This document shows positions 36,452 through 44,830 of a stretch of 64,000 nucleotides of DNA, piece after piece. The notes under the pieces were generated by a model, which saw only the letters and a list, made by a program, of their open reading frames with translations, was not told the origin of the DNA and made no database searches. A program made the position numbers and the translations under genes. Source of the stretch: Gammaproteobacteria bacterium (GTDB lineage Bacteria > Pseudomonadota > Gammaproteobacteria > Steroidobacterales > Steroidobacteraceae); assembly GCA_025358295.1 (NCBI GenBank), contig JANYJY010000022.1:1-64000 (forward strand), read 5' to 3'. Each line of letters starts with the position of its first letter. Position 1 is the stretch's first letter.

Positions 36452-37687
36452 GCCGCGGCCGCCTGCCCACGCCTATCCGTAACTCCCTTCAAGTCGCGGT
36501 TATATCGGTCAGCTGTCTGCTCACGGCGTGTCTCGGTAATAACAAATCGACTGGCAGCAGCACAACGCCCCCGCCCGCCACGCTCAATGTCCTGGCGCTA
36601 AGCGTCGATGCCGGGCCTGCGGCAGCGCCGGGCGCGATCAATCATGCCTATGTAACGGTGAAGGTTTGCGCGCCGGGCAGCCAGACGCAATGCGCCAGTA
36701 TCGATCATGTGCTTCTCGATACGGGATCGGTTGGATTACGGCTGGTCGGATCTGTTTTGTCCGCGAATTCGGTCGTGTTGGCTGCGCAGAGGGATGCTCA
36801 AGGGCGGGCCATTGAAGAGTGCGTCACATTCGGCGCAGGTCAGACCTGGGGCCCGGTCGCACTGGCCGACATCTCGATGGCAGGGGAAGTGGCTGCCAAA
36901 TTACCCGTCCAAGTCATGGACGATGCCGCGTCGGGTGCGGCGGCGCCGGCAACCTGCGGGGCCAATGGGACATTGATCAATGGTGTTTCCGGCTTCGGCG
37001 CGAACGGAGTGCTGGGGCTCGGCGTTTTTGCGCACGACTGCGGCGCCGCTGCCGATCTACTACGGCTGCACCTCGGCCGGTGCGTGCACAGCAGAGAACA
37101 TCACGCTGGCAAGTCAAGTCTCGAACCCGGTCGCTTTTTTTGCCGCCGACAACAACGGCATCATCGTCAGCCTGCCGCCCTTGATCAATGCCAATGGAGA
37201 TTCGACCGTGGCCGGCGAGGTCATATTCGGGATCGCCACTCAGACGGACAATGCGATGCCCGCATCCGGCCTGACCGTCCTCGGCACGGATGCCGCCGGA
37301 GATTTTACCGCCACATACAACGGCGTAGCCGCCGCGCGACCGGCATTGATCGATTCAGGCACCGATTCCTACGCGTTCGATGATCCGTCAATCCCGGTGT
37401 GCACCACCGGCAATTTCGTCGGCTACTACTGTCCGCCGGTAGCGCCGCATAACGCCTTCGCGATCAATCAGGGGGTGGGCGCGAACGCCGGCACGAATAC
37501 GGTGAATTTCGCGATTGCAGATCCGAATACCTTCGTTCCCAATGCGGCAGCCTTCGCCGATCTCGCGGGCGGCGGTGGATCGAGCCGTTTTACTTGGGGA
37601 ATGCCGTTCTTCTACGGGCGCAAGATTTATATCGCGATCGAGCAGCGTGCTGCCAGCGCCAACACCGGACCGTATTACGCCTATTGA
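36448..37687 (+). pseudogene. DUF3443 lipoprotein gene, split by a frameshift
   Basis: The first part, from TTG 36448 (overlapping the DUF2844 stop), has a lipoprotein signal (VAVISVSCLLTAC) and the retropepsin-like LLDTGSVGLRL, and runs to LGVFAHDCGAA. Homology then moves to the next frame (LPIYYGCTSAGACTAENITL), which continues through IDSGTDSYAFDD, a second DTG-like motif, to the stop at 37687. The switch lies around 37040-37056 and needs one base removed (or two added). The first frame reads on to a stop at 37383 in unrelated sequence. It could be a true mutation, an assembly error or slippage; both halves look well conserved, favouring a recent event or error. Confidence 0.75.
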
Positions 37688-37702
37688 GCCGCGGCGCGAA
37701 GC

Positions 37703-39703
37703 TTAACTACTGCCACCCAATTCCTTGGCAATGGGTACGAATCCGCGGCCGGCCGCCACATCGAGCGCCGAGGAACCGGCGCTGTTGCGCAGCATCTTGT
37801 TCGCCCCGGCAGCCAGCAACATCCGACAGATGTCGGCGTGCCCGCCTCGACTGGCCGCTATCAGCGCGGTGTCGCCGATGGAGTTCTGCACATTGAGATT
37901 CGCGGAGCGAGCCAGCAATGCTTCAACCACATCGGCACGGCCAGTCGATGCAGCGATGAGCAGCGGCGTGTCGCCGGCGTTGTCGCGTCGGTCAACCATT
38001 GAATCGGCAGCCAGCAGCTGCGCCAGCGCTTCGGCGTGCGCTTGAGCAGCCGCCACGTGCAACGGCGTGAGGCCTCGCGCATCGGCCGCCGCCGGGTTGG
38101 AACCGCCGGCCAACAGGGCCCCGATCGCATCGCGCGACCCGGAGCCGGCGGCATAGAAGAGCGCCGTGCGATGGTCCTGATCTTGTACATCCAGCTTTGC
38201 GTGACGCTCGATCAGAAGCTTGATCAGCGCCGCGTCCCCGCTCGAGCATGCCAGCATCAGGGGCGTGCGTCCTTGCGCATCGGCAGTCTCGATACCGGCG
38301 CCGGCATCGAGCAAACTCCTCGCCGCATCGGAATGCGCTGCGCGCAGTGCTGCGTTCAGCGGCGCCTGCTCGCCGGCCGCGTGCGTGTCGGGCGCCACTC
38401 CGGCACCGAGCAGCGACTTGATGAGGGTGACATCGCCGCGCGACGCGGCCAGCCACAACACACTGTGGCCGCTACGATCAGCCGCGGCCGCATCGGCGCC
38501 CCGCGCCACCAAGAGGGCCACACTCTGCAGCGCCTGCGCATCGGCTGCCAGGTGCAGCAGAGAATCGCCGCGCGGCACCTGTAAGTTGGGATCCGCCCCA
38601 GCCGCCAGAAACTGCCGCACCCCGACCGTGTCGTTACGCGCCACCGCCAGCGCCAGGGGCGGCCAGCCGCGATAGATTTCACCGGGTCGCGCCGGATCGA
38701 ATTTGCCGCTTTGGCGGGCGGGATCCACAGTGACTCGATCGGCGTGGACTCCCAAGGATCGCAGCCGCGCTGCCGCTTCATCGGCGCCTACGACGAGAGC
38801 TGAGTCGAGCGCGTTGTAGCCACGGCTGTCATGCGCCTCGAGCAACGCGCCGGCGCGCTGTAGCGCGGTAACCGCATCGGCACGATTGGCGCGGGCCGCA
38901 TAGAACAGCGCCGTGCGCTGCTGCGAGTCCGACGCTTGCGAATCGGCCCCGTGTCCTAGCAACAGCTCGACCATCCCTGCGTTAGGACGCCCGGCCGCAA
39001 TCATCAAGGCTGTCGTGCCCACTGCATCCGCAGCGCGCACGTCGGCGCCCAAGTCCAACAGCGCGGCGGCGGCCGCGAGCGTGCCGGCGTCGGCTGCATA
39101 GGACAGTGCCCCGCGGCCGAATTCGTCACGCAGCGCCGCGCTCCGCGCCCCGATGCCGCGCAGCTCCGCCGCGTCATCTCTGCGGACACAGTCGATCACC
39201 CATGCCATCAACTCGCCGGGATCCGCGGCGCCGACGCGTTCACGTGCCAGCAGGGGCCTGCCCGAGCGCACCGTTTCAACCCCGCGGTGATAGCCCAATT
39301 GTGCCGACCGCTCCAGCCACTGCCGGACCGCGTCGAATGTTGCACCTGGCTCTTGCGCAAGCTCTGCGGCCAAGACAAAGGCGGCCATTCCCTGACCGCG
39401 TTCCGCAGCTGCTTGTAACAAGACGCGCGCGCGCGCCGGATCGGCGGCGGTGCCGATGCCGTTCAAGTACATGACGCCGAGCAGGTATTGAGCGTCCGCA
39501 TTGCCGGCCTTGTCAGCTGCGCTTAACAGCACGATGGCCTGGTCGAATTGCAATGTCCGCAGCGCCGCGCGGGCCGGCTCCAAGGGATCCACGGGCCGCA
39601 GGGTCTTGCCGGCGGACGCGGCGACCGACGTCGCGGCGATGACGCAGCACAGAGCGGCGTTGGACCAGCGGTCGCGGCAGCGATGAATAAAGAACTGGGT
39701 CAT
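37703..39703 (-). CDS. ankyrin-repeat protein with N-terminal Sel1-like repeats, exported
   Basis: 666 aa from the ATG at 39703 (MTQFFIHRCRDRWSNAALCC); upstream frame overlaps the flavoprotein gene. The N-terminus looks like a signal peptide (CCVIAATSVAASAG). Residues about 60-130 contain Sel1/TPR-like helices (AQYLLGVMYLNGIGTAADPA). From about 180 to the end there are roughly a dozen ankyrin repeats with the G-x-TPLxxAA pattern (GRTPLMLACSSGDAALIKLL, GLTPLHVAAAQAHAEALAQL). Probably a periplasmic scaffold. It lies 19 nt after the ferredoxin-flavoprotein on the same strand, so it likely belongs to the multiheme redox locus, perhaps organising its proteins. Confidence 0.9.
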   Translation of the reverse strand: MTQFFIHRCRDRWSNAALCCVIAATSVAASAGKTLRPVDPLEPARAALRTLQFDQAIVLLSAADKAGNADAQYLLGVMYLNGIGTAADPARARVLLQAAAERGQGMAAFVLAAELAQEPGATFDAVRQWLERSAQLGYHRGVETVRSGRPLLARERVGAADPGELMAWVIDCVRRDDAAELRGIGARSAALRDEFGRGALSYAADAGTLAAAAALLDLGADVRAADAVGTTALMIAAGRPNAGMVELLLGHGADSQASDSQQRTALFYAARANRADAVTALQRAGALLEAHDSRGYNALDSALVVGADEAAARLRSLGVHADRVTVDPARQSGKFDPARPGEIYRGWPPLALAVARNDTVGVRQFLAAGADPNLQVPRGDSLLHLAADAQALQSVALLVARGADAAAADRSGHSVLWLAASRGDVTLIKSLLGAGVAPDTHAAGEQAPLNAALRAAHSDAARSLLDAGAGIETADAQGRTPLMLACSSGDAALIKLLIERHAKLDVQDQDHRTALFYAAGSGSRDAIGALLAGGSNPAAADARGLTPLHVAAAQAHAEALAQLLAADSMVDRRDNAGDTPLLIAASTGRADVVEALLARSANLNVQNSIGDTALIAASRGGHADICRMLLAAGANKMLRNSAGSSALDVAAGRGFVPIAKELGGSS

Positions 39704-39722
39704 GGCGGCGTTCGACGAAGTT

Positions 39723-41045
39723 TCATGCGGTTCCGAACTTGGTCTCGACTTCGATGCCGATCGATTTAAGAAAATCATTGGGTAACACTCCGCCGGCACT
39801 GACGATGACGGCATCGTTTTGCAACTCGATAGCCTTGTCGGAGTGGTGTACCAGCACGAGGTTCGGACGGATTTCCCGAATCTGGGAATTCAATAGAATC
39901 CTGAGCTGCCCCTTGGCGCTTGCCTCGTCGATACGCTGTCGGTTGCGCTGCTTGGCACGCTGGAATGCGTCGCCGCGATAGGACAGGCACACCTTGGTGT
40001 TGCCCAGTTCGGCGATGCTGGCGGCCGCTTCCAGAGCGCTGTCGCCGCCGCCGACCACGATGACCTGCCGGCCCTGGTATTGCTCGGGATCGATCAGCCG
40101 GTAGACGACCTTCGGCAGATCTTCTCCCGGCACGCCCAACTTACGCGGAGTCCCGCGGCGTCCTATGGCCAATAGCACCGCCGCCGCCCGATATTGTTGC
40201 TTGCTGGTGCGCACGTGAAACACGCCGTCTTTTCTTTCCATGCTCTCCATGCGCTCCTGATAGCGGATTTTCAAGCCATTGCCGTTGCAGGCCTGAGTCC
40301 AGAATTTCAGCAATTCCTCCTTCGAGGTATTACGGAATTGCACCCTCCCGACGATCGGTAGGTCTACTGGCGCGGTCATCACCAATTTTCCGCGTGGATA
40401 CTGAAATACCGCGCCGCCCAAGGAATCTTGCTCGACGGTCTGATAGGTCAACCCCAGTTTCGTGGCGGCCAGCGATGCGGCAAGTCCGGCAGGCCCGGCG
40501 CCGATGATCAACACGTCGAGCGCCCCATCGCGCTTCACCGCGGCTTTGGCAATCGACTCCAGCGCCTGCTGCCCCTGAGTCAGCGCATTTTTGATGAGTC
40601 CCATTCCCCCGAGCTCGCCAGCGATGAATACGCCGGGAACATTCGATTCGAAATTCGGACGTAGAACCGGAATATCCAGTCCACGTCTCTCCGTACCGAA
40701 CACCAAGCTGATCGCATCGAAAGGGCACGCGGTTTTGCACGCTCCGTGTCCTATGCAATTGCTCGGACCGATCAGCACCGCCTTGCCCATGATCAATCCC
40801 AACACGTCGTGGTGCGGGGCTTCAGGACAGGCCTTGACGCAAGCACCGCATCCCAGACATTTGCTGGCATCGATCAGCGGATGTAAGGATGCAGGTTCGG
40901 TCATGCCCGCGGCAACGGTGTCTTCGAAAGTCCGCGAGTCGCGCACGTGCACGCGCCGCTGGCGCAGCAGATACACGCCGATGATCGCCGCGAGCGGCAA
41001 CACATAGACACCGAGAGACCAAAAATCGGTGGATGGTGGGTTCAA
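39723..41045 (-). CDS. membrane-anchored ferredoxin-flavoprotein oxidoreductase
   Basis: 440 aa from TTG 41045; this start is needed to include the single N-terminal helix (FWSLGVYVLPLAAIIGVYLL). A two-cluster ferredoxin domain follows: CLGCGACVKACP is a standard [4Fe-4S] half, while CIGHGACKTACP has His where the second Cys is expected. From residue about 150 there is a thioredoxin-reductase-like flavoprotein: FAD motif [17 protein letters not shown] and NAD(P) motif VIVVGGGDSALEAAASIA, with no redox CxxC. It probably shuttles electrons between NAD(P)H and a membrane partner, most simply the predicted di-heme b protein divergently encoded at 42106. Confidence 0.9.
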   Translation of the reverse strand: MNPPSTDFWSLGVYVLPLAAIIGVYLLRQRRVHVRDSRTFEDTVAAGMTEPASLHPLIDASKCLGCGACVKACPEAPHHDVLGLIMGKAVLIGPSNCIGHGACKTACPFDAISLVFGTERRGLDIPVLRPNFESNVPGVFIAGELGGMGLIKNALTQGQQALESIAKAAVKRDGALDVLIIGAGPAGLAASLAATKLGLTYQTVEQDSLGGAVFQYPRGKLVMTAPVDLPIVGRVQFRNTSKEELLKFWTQACNGNGLKIRYQERMESMERKDGVFHVRTSKQQYRAAAVLLAIGRRGTPRKLGVPGEDLPKVVYRLIDPEQYQGRQVIVVGGGDSALEAAASIAELGNTKVCLSYRGDAFQRAKQRNRQRIDEASAKGQLRILLNSQIREIRPNLVLVHHSDKAIELQNDAVIVSAGGVLPNDFLKSIGIEVETKFGTA

Positions 41046-41126
41046 CTTATCGGCAGCTTATCTGTTAGCGAACGTGCGCAGCATTTTGCAGCGACAATGT
41101 GTGAGTCTCATCACTTATTGCAGCTT

Positions 41127-41146
41127 GCGAAAGTGTCGCATTTCGC
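41127..41146. promoter_or_regulatory. short inverted repeat in the divergent redox-locus promoter region
   Basis: GCGAAA (41127-41132) and TTTCGC (41141-41146) with an 8-bp spacer, in the 209-bp gap between the flavoprotein (minus) and CcmI-like (plus) genes. The only dyad I noticed there; a TATACA hexamer at 41175 could be a -10 for the plus-strand gene. Weak evidence. Confidence 0.3.
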
Positions 41147-41254
41147 GCACATTTTATTGATTCATTCGTGGCGCTATACACTCGAGCCATCCCCGACAGA
41201 GGTTGCCGTGCAGCAATCGGTTCGGCCCTGAAATACCGGTAAGTCGGAGTCTTA

Positions 41255-42109
41255 ATGCCGTTCCTTTGGTTTATGGCCGGATCAGTGACGACGCTTGCCG
41301 TTCTCGTCGTGATTTTGCCTTGGTTACGCACGTTTGCGCGCTTCGCAGGCTTGCCCACCTTCTCGTGGCAGGCTTCTGTCGGCAGCGCAGCGCTCGTAAT
41401 TGCGGCTGTGGGATTTGCTACCTACAGCGGCTTGCAGCATCCAGGAGCGGCTCTGTCGAGCGGCCCGGCCGTGGGCGGTGCCTTTGGCGATGCGGCCAAA
41501 TTGTTCGCGAACACCGAAGGCGTGTCCCCAAATACAGTAAACACGGCTGTTAATCCGCCGATGAAAACCGCGGCGGTCTCCATGCAGAGCGCCATTGCAA
41601 ATTTGCAAGCCCGCCTCAGCAAGGGGGGCGGAAGCACCGACGACTGGGAGTTGCTCGCCAAATCGTTCGAGTATTTGTCCCGGCCGGAGGATGCAGCCAG
41701 GGCTCGCGCACACCAACTGCCGGCGTCGGCGTCGGGCGCCGCTGTCACGGCAGCCGCATCCGGTGCTGCCATCGACGGCGAAATTACACTGGCTCCCGGA
41801 CTCAGCGCCAAAACGGCCGCCGGCGAAACTTTGTTCATCGTCGCCAAATCCGTCGACACACCCGGCATTCCGGTGGCGGTTTTGCGGCGCAGTGTGGGCG
41901 ACTGGCCTTTGAAATTCACTCTGGATGATTCGCAGGCCATGATGCCGGGTCGCAATCTCTCGAGCGCCGGCCGCGTGACCATTGAGGCGCGGATTTCGCA
42001 CAACGGCCAGGCACTGCCGGCGGCGGGAGATCTGCAGGGTTCAACCGGCGTGATCAATCCTAATGACCATAAGCCGCTCAAGATACTTATCGATCGAGTC
42101 ATTACGTGA
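41255..42109 (+). CDS. CcmI/CycH-like cytochrome c biogenesis protein
   Basis: 284 aa; GGAG precedes the ATG. Two N-terminal membrane helices (about 1-24 and 37-60) flank a short basic loop, as in CcmI. A brief TPR-like segment (WELLAKSFEYLSRPEDAARA) replaces the usual longer TPR array. The C-terminal about 110 residues match the CcmI periplasmic domain (GETLFIVAKSVDTPGIPVAV, DDSQAMMPGRNLSSAGRVTI, ARISHNGQALPAAGDL). CcmI presents apocytochrome c for heme ligation. A dedicated copy at the head of a 67-heme locus suggests a specialised ligation helper. Its stop overlaps the next start (GTGA). Confidence 0.85.
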   Translation: MPFLWFMAGSVTTLAVLVVILPWLRTFARFAGLPTFSWQASVGSAALVIAAVGFATYSGLQHPGAALSSGPAVGGAFGDAAKLFANTEGVSPNTVNTAVNPPMKTAAVSMQSAIANLQARLSKGGGSTDDWELLAKSFEYLSRPEDAARARAHQLPASASGAAVTAAASGAAIDGEITLAPGLSAKTAAGETLFIVAKSVDTPGIPVAVLRRSVGDWPLKFTLDDSQAMMPGRNLSSAGRVTIEARISHNGQALPAAGDLQGSTGVINPNDHKPLKILIDRVIT

Positions 42110-42990
42110 ACACGGTGGCCGCCAAGCTTGCGGCGACACCCGCACCGAAGATTCCACGCCTCCACTGGCCTTTGATATGGACCGTGACAGTCGCGTGTCT
42201 GATCGCCTGGGGTATGCATGCGCATTTGGAGCGCTACATCACTCCACACAGCGGCCTTGGCTACTGGCTGGGGATCGTCGGCGGCTCTCTGATGCTGCTG
42301 CTGCTGTTGTATTCCGCCCGCAAGCGCTTCTCGTGGTTGAGTTGGATGGGCGGAATCCCGGCGTGGTTCGAGTTTCACATGGTCTTGGGCGTCGTCGGCC
42401 CGGTTCTTGTGCTATTTCACGCGAATTTCAAACTCGGCGCCACCAACAGCAATGTGGCCCTTTTCAGCATGCTGCTGGTCGCCGGCAGCGGCGTGGTCGG
42501 CCGCTACATCTACACCCGCCTGCACGCGCATCTAGAGGGTCACGAAGACACTCTGGAGCAGTTAAAGGCCGTCGGCGACCGGCTGCGGCAGCAATCGACC
42601 TCGATTACATTTCTTCCGGGACTTCTCGATGCCATCGAGCGCGTGGAGCACCGATATATCGACCCTCCCAAGAGCGCCATTGCACGCGCCATGCACTTAG
42701 CCACGGGCGCCGTGCGCATTGCCCTGGCACGCTGGGCCGTGCGCCGGGAAATAGGAATGGCGGTGAAAAAGGCGCTTCAACCTGAATCCGTCGTCATTTC
42801 GCGACATGCACATCGCTTCGGCGCGGTCGCCCGGCAGTACGCGTATCGGCGACTAGATGCCGGCCGGCGCATGAACGAATTTAAAATGTATTCTCAATTG
42901 TTCTCGTTTTGGCACGTATTGCACATACCGCTGTTTTTCATGCTCCTGATTGCAGGCAGCGTTCACATCATCGCGATCAACGTCTATTGA
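42106..42990 (+). CDS. predicted di-heme b transmembrane electron-transfer protein
   Basis: 294 aa (GTG start, 4-nt overlap with the CcmI-like gene). About five membrane helices. One helix carries His91 and His105 (FEFHMVLGVVGPVLVLFHAN) and the last carries His273 and His287 (HIPLFFMLLIAGSVHI). Both pairs are 14 residues apart, the H-x13-H geometry of cytochrome b and ferric-reductase cores that hold two stacked b hemes. A large basic cytoplasmic-type loop (about 140-260) sits between. Inferred role: moving electrons across the inner membrane from the flavoprotein to periplasmic cytochromes. Confidence 0.8.
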   Translation: MNTVAAKLAATPAPKIPRLHWPLIWTVTVACLIAWGMHAHLERYITPHSGLGYWLGIVGGSLMLLLLLYSARKRFSWLSWMGGIPAWFEFHMVLGVVGPVLVLFHANFKLGATNSNVALFSMLLVAGSGVVGRYIYTRLHAHLEGHEDTLEQLKAVGDRLRQQSTSITFLPGLLDAIERVEHRYIDPPKSAIARAMHLATGAVRIALARWAVRREIGMAVKKALQPESVVISRHAHRFGAVARQYAYRRLDAGRRMNEFKMYSQLFSFWHVLHIPLFFMLLIAGSVHIIAINVY

Positions 42991-43062
42991 GCGCCCGCGT
43001 TCGCTTCGACGCTAGGTAAACTCAGTAGTCTTCGGCGCCGAATGTCTGCTATCACAGACGGA

Positions 43063-43109
43063 CTGACGCGCGCGCAAAGCGATCATATAATTTGCTTTGC
43101 ACTGCAAAG
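43063..43109 (+). promoter_or_regulatory. promoter with palindromic operator upstream of the 21-heme cytochrome
   Basis: -35 CTGACG (43063-43068), 17-bp spacer, consensus -10 TATAAT (43086-43091). Immediately downstream is a perfect 15-bp palindrome CTTTGCACTGCAAAG (43095-43109), which would cover the transcription start. The same motif sits at the promoters of 57906 and 58167. This gives the cytochrome genes their own promoter and a leader of about 160 nt. Confidence 0.65.
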
Positions 43110-43159
43110 AGTTGCTTGATAAACGCGCCCCTTGGCGGGCACGGCATAATAAGGATGCG

Positions 43160-43273
43160 ATGGCCAACAACACCATAACTTGGGCCCGTCCACCCGCTCT
43201 GAGCCGCGGTCTCGATGATCGTGAGATCGGCGCAACATTGCCGCTCGACGCAGCGCCATGCGTCGACATCTAG
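43160..43273 (+). CDS. possible 37-aa leader peptide overlapping the cytochrome start
   Basis: ATG 43160 follows AAGGA and the frame (MANNTITWARPPALSRGLDD...) ends in TAG at 43271-43273, 13 nt past the start of the 21-heme cytochrome gene (43258). Translation of this frame could open the cytochrome start by coupling. No homologue is recognised, so it may be chance. Confidence 0.3.
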   Translation: MANNTITWARPPALSRGLDDREIGATLPLDAAPCVDI

Positions 43274-44826
43274 GGGCGATTCTCGCCATGTCTCTCCTCG
43301 CAGCATTGTTAGGCAATTCAGCGAGGCCGGTGCTGGCCGCCAATGTCGAAACTCTTCTCATGCCGGGAAAGGTCGCACAGGCGCATTTGAAGCAGGAAGA
43401 AAGTTGCGCGAACTGCCACGACCGCTCCAATGTCAGGACGCAAACCTCGCTGTGCTTGGACTGTCACAAGCCCATCGCCGTGGACTTGCAGCAGCATCAG
43501 GGTTATCACGGACGCATGCCCAATGCCGGCGTCGGCGAGTGCCGCGCGTGCCATACCGAACACAAGGGCCGCTCGGCAGATATCGTTCGTCTGGATCGTG
43601 CGCTGTTCAATCACCGCCTCACCGACTTTGCTCTCGAGGGAGCACATGCCGAGTTGGGCTGCGAGAGCTGTCACAAGAAGGCCGAACCCTGGGGCAAAGC
43701 CGTCACGAGCTGCGCGGGCTGCCACAAGGCGGACGACGTGCACCACGGCCAGTTCAGCCAAGCATGCGGCGACTGCCATGGCTCTGTGAGTTGGACCGGA
43801 GGCAAGTTCGATCATGACAAGACGAACTTCAAATTGACCGGGGCTCACACGACGGTCACATGCAATGCCTGCCACATCGGCGGGCAATACCGGCAGACGC
43901 CCAAGACTTGCGTCGCATGTCACGCCACCGACGATGAGCATCGTGGTTCTCGCGGCGAGGATTGTGCGAAGTGCCATGTGACCAAGGAGTGGAAGACGGC
44001 CAAGTTCGACCACCTCAAGGAAACCAGCTATGAACTGCTGGGCGTCCACGATCGGATCAACTGCGTGGCGTGTCACCGCAGCGGTAATTACAAGGAGAAG
44101 ATCCCGAAGGACTGCAATGGCTGCCACCAGGCCGACGATTCGCATGCAACCCGTTTTGGGCCGCAGTGCGGCGACTGTCACGACAACGATCATTGGCAAG
44201 TCGCCGACTACGACCATGCGGGAAAACATCACTTTGCGCTGCTTGGCGCGCACGCCAAAATAGATTGCTACGCCTGTCACACGGCTCCCGTGGCATCTCA
44301 GAAGTTGGCCAAAGATTGCGGTGGCTGTCACCGCAGTGAAGATCCTCACAACGCCACGCTCAAGGGCGGCTGCGAATCCTGCCATGGACAGAAGTCCTGG
44401 CGCTCCGATATGGCATTCGATCACGACCTCAGCCATTTTCCGTTATTGGGACTGCATCGAGTCGCCAGCTGTGCGCAGTGTCACGCCACCATGGCCTTCA
44501 ATCAGGCGCCCACGGCGTGCGTCGATTGCCATGCCCCCGATGATGTTCACAAGGGAGGACTCGGCAAGAAATGTGAGAGCTGCCACTCTTCGAACGGCTG
44601 GCCGCTATGGGTTTTCGATCACGCGAAGGAGACTCATTTTGCATTGCTGGGCGCACATGCGAAATTGCAGTGCGAGGACTGCCATCGCGAACCGCCAGGC
44701 TCGGTGAAGACATCACCGCTGTGCGTCAGCTGTCACCGCAAGGATGATCGACATCTCGGCGAGTATGGTGCGCAATGCGGCCGCTGCCATACGGTCAATT
44801 CCTGGAAAGATGCGCGGATCCAATAG
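43258..44826 (+). CDS. 21-heme c-type cytochrome (seven triheme modules)
   Basis: 522 aa. Signal peptide (MRRHLGAILAMSLLAALL, cleavage near VLA-A). I count 21 CxxCH heme-binding motifs, arranged as seven triheme modules. In six of them the order is F-x-H, about 10 residues, GAH, CxxCH, about 10-15 residues, CxxCH-x-x-DD-x-H-x-G, then CxxCH and a Trp; the N-terminal module is less regular. The conserved extra His residues (FDH, GAH, DxH) can serve as distal ligands, giving bis-His low-potential hemes. Expected to be a periplasmic wire-like electron carrier. It is followed 4 nt later by the 46-heme gene. Maturation needs the Ccm system. Confidence 0.95.
   Translation: MRRHLGAILAMSLLAALLGNSARPVLAANVETLLMPGKVAQAHLKQEESCANCHDRSNVRTQTSLCLDCHKPIAVDLQQHQGYHGRMPNAGVGECRACHTEHKGRSADIVRLDRALFNHRLTDFALEGAHAELGCESCHKKAEPWGKAVTSCAGCHKADDVHHGQFSQACGDCHGSVSWTGGKFDHDKTNFKLTGAHTTVTCNACHIGGQYRQTPKTCVACHATDDEHRGSRGEDCAKCHVTKEWKTAKFDHLKETSYELLGVHDRINCVACHRSGNYKEKIPKDCNGCHQADDSHATRFGPQCGDCHDNDHWQVADYDHAGKHHFALLGAHAKIDCYACHTAPVASQKLAKDCGGCHRSEDPHNATLKGGCESCHGQKSWRSDMAFDHDLSHFPLLGLHRVASCAQCHATMAFNQAPTACVDCHAPDDVHKGGLGKKCESCHSSNGWPLWVFDHAKETHFALLGAHAKLQCEDCHREPPGSVKTSPLCVSCHRKDDRHLGEYGAQCGRCHTVNSWKDARIQ
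43606..44805 (+). repeat. six tandem triheme modules, about 67 aa each
   Basis: Within the 21-heme cytochrome, six successive modules (heme motifs 4-6, 7-9, 10-12, 13-15, 16-18, 19-21) share the pattern F[DN]H...F.L.G.H...CxxCH...CxxCH...CxxCH...W. Residue identity between modules is moderate, suggesting old internal duplication rather than recent expansion. Confidence 0.85.
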
Positions 44827-44830
44827 GCCC

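Noticed and set aside
37863-39686. Several plus-strand open frames opposite the ankyrin protein
   Set aside because: Explained by strong third-position GC bias and internal repeats of the ankyrin gene.
43318-44436. 372-codon open frame antisense to the 21-heme cytochrome
   Set aside because: Shadow of the GC-rich coding strand; composition is an artefact of the repeated Cys and His codons.
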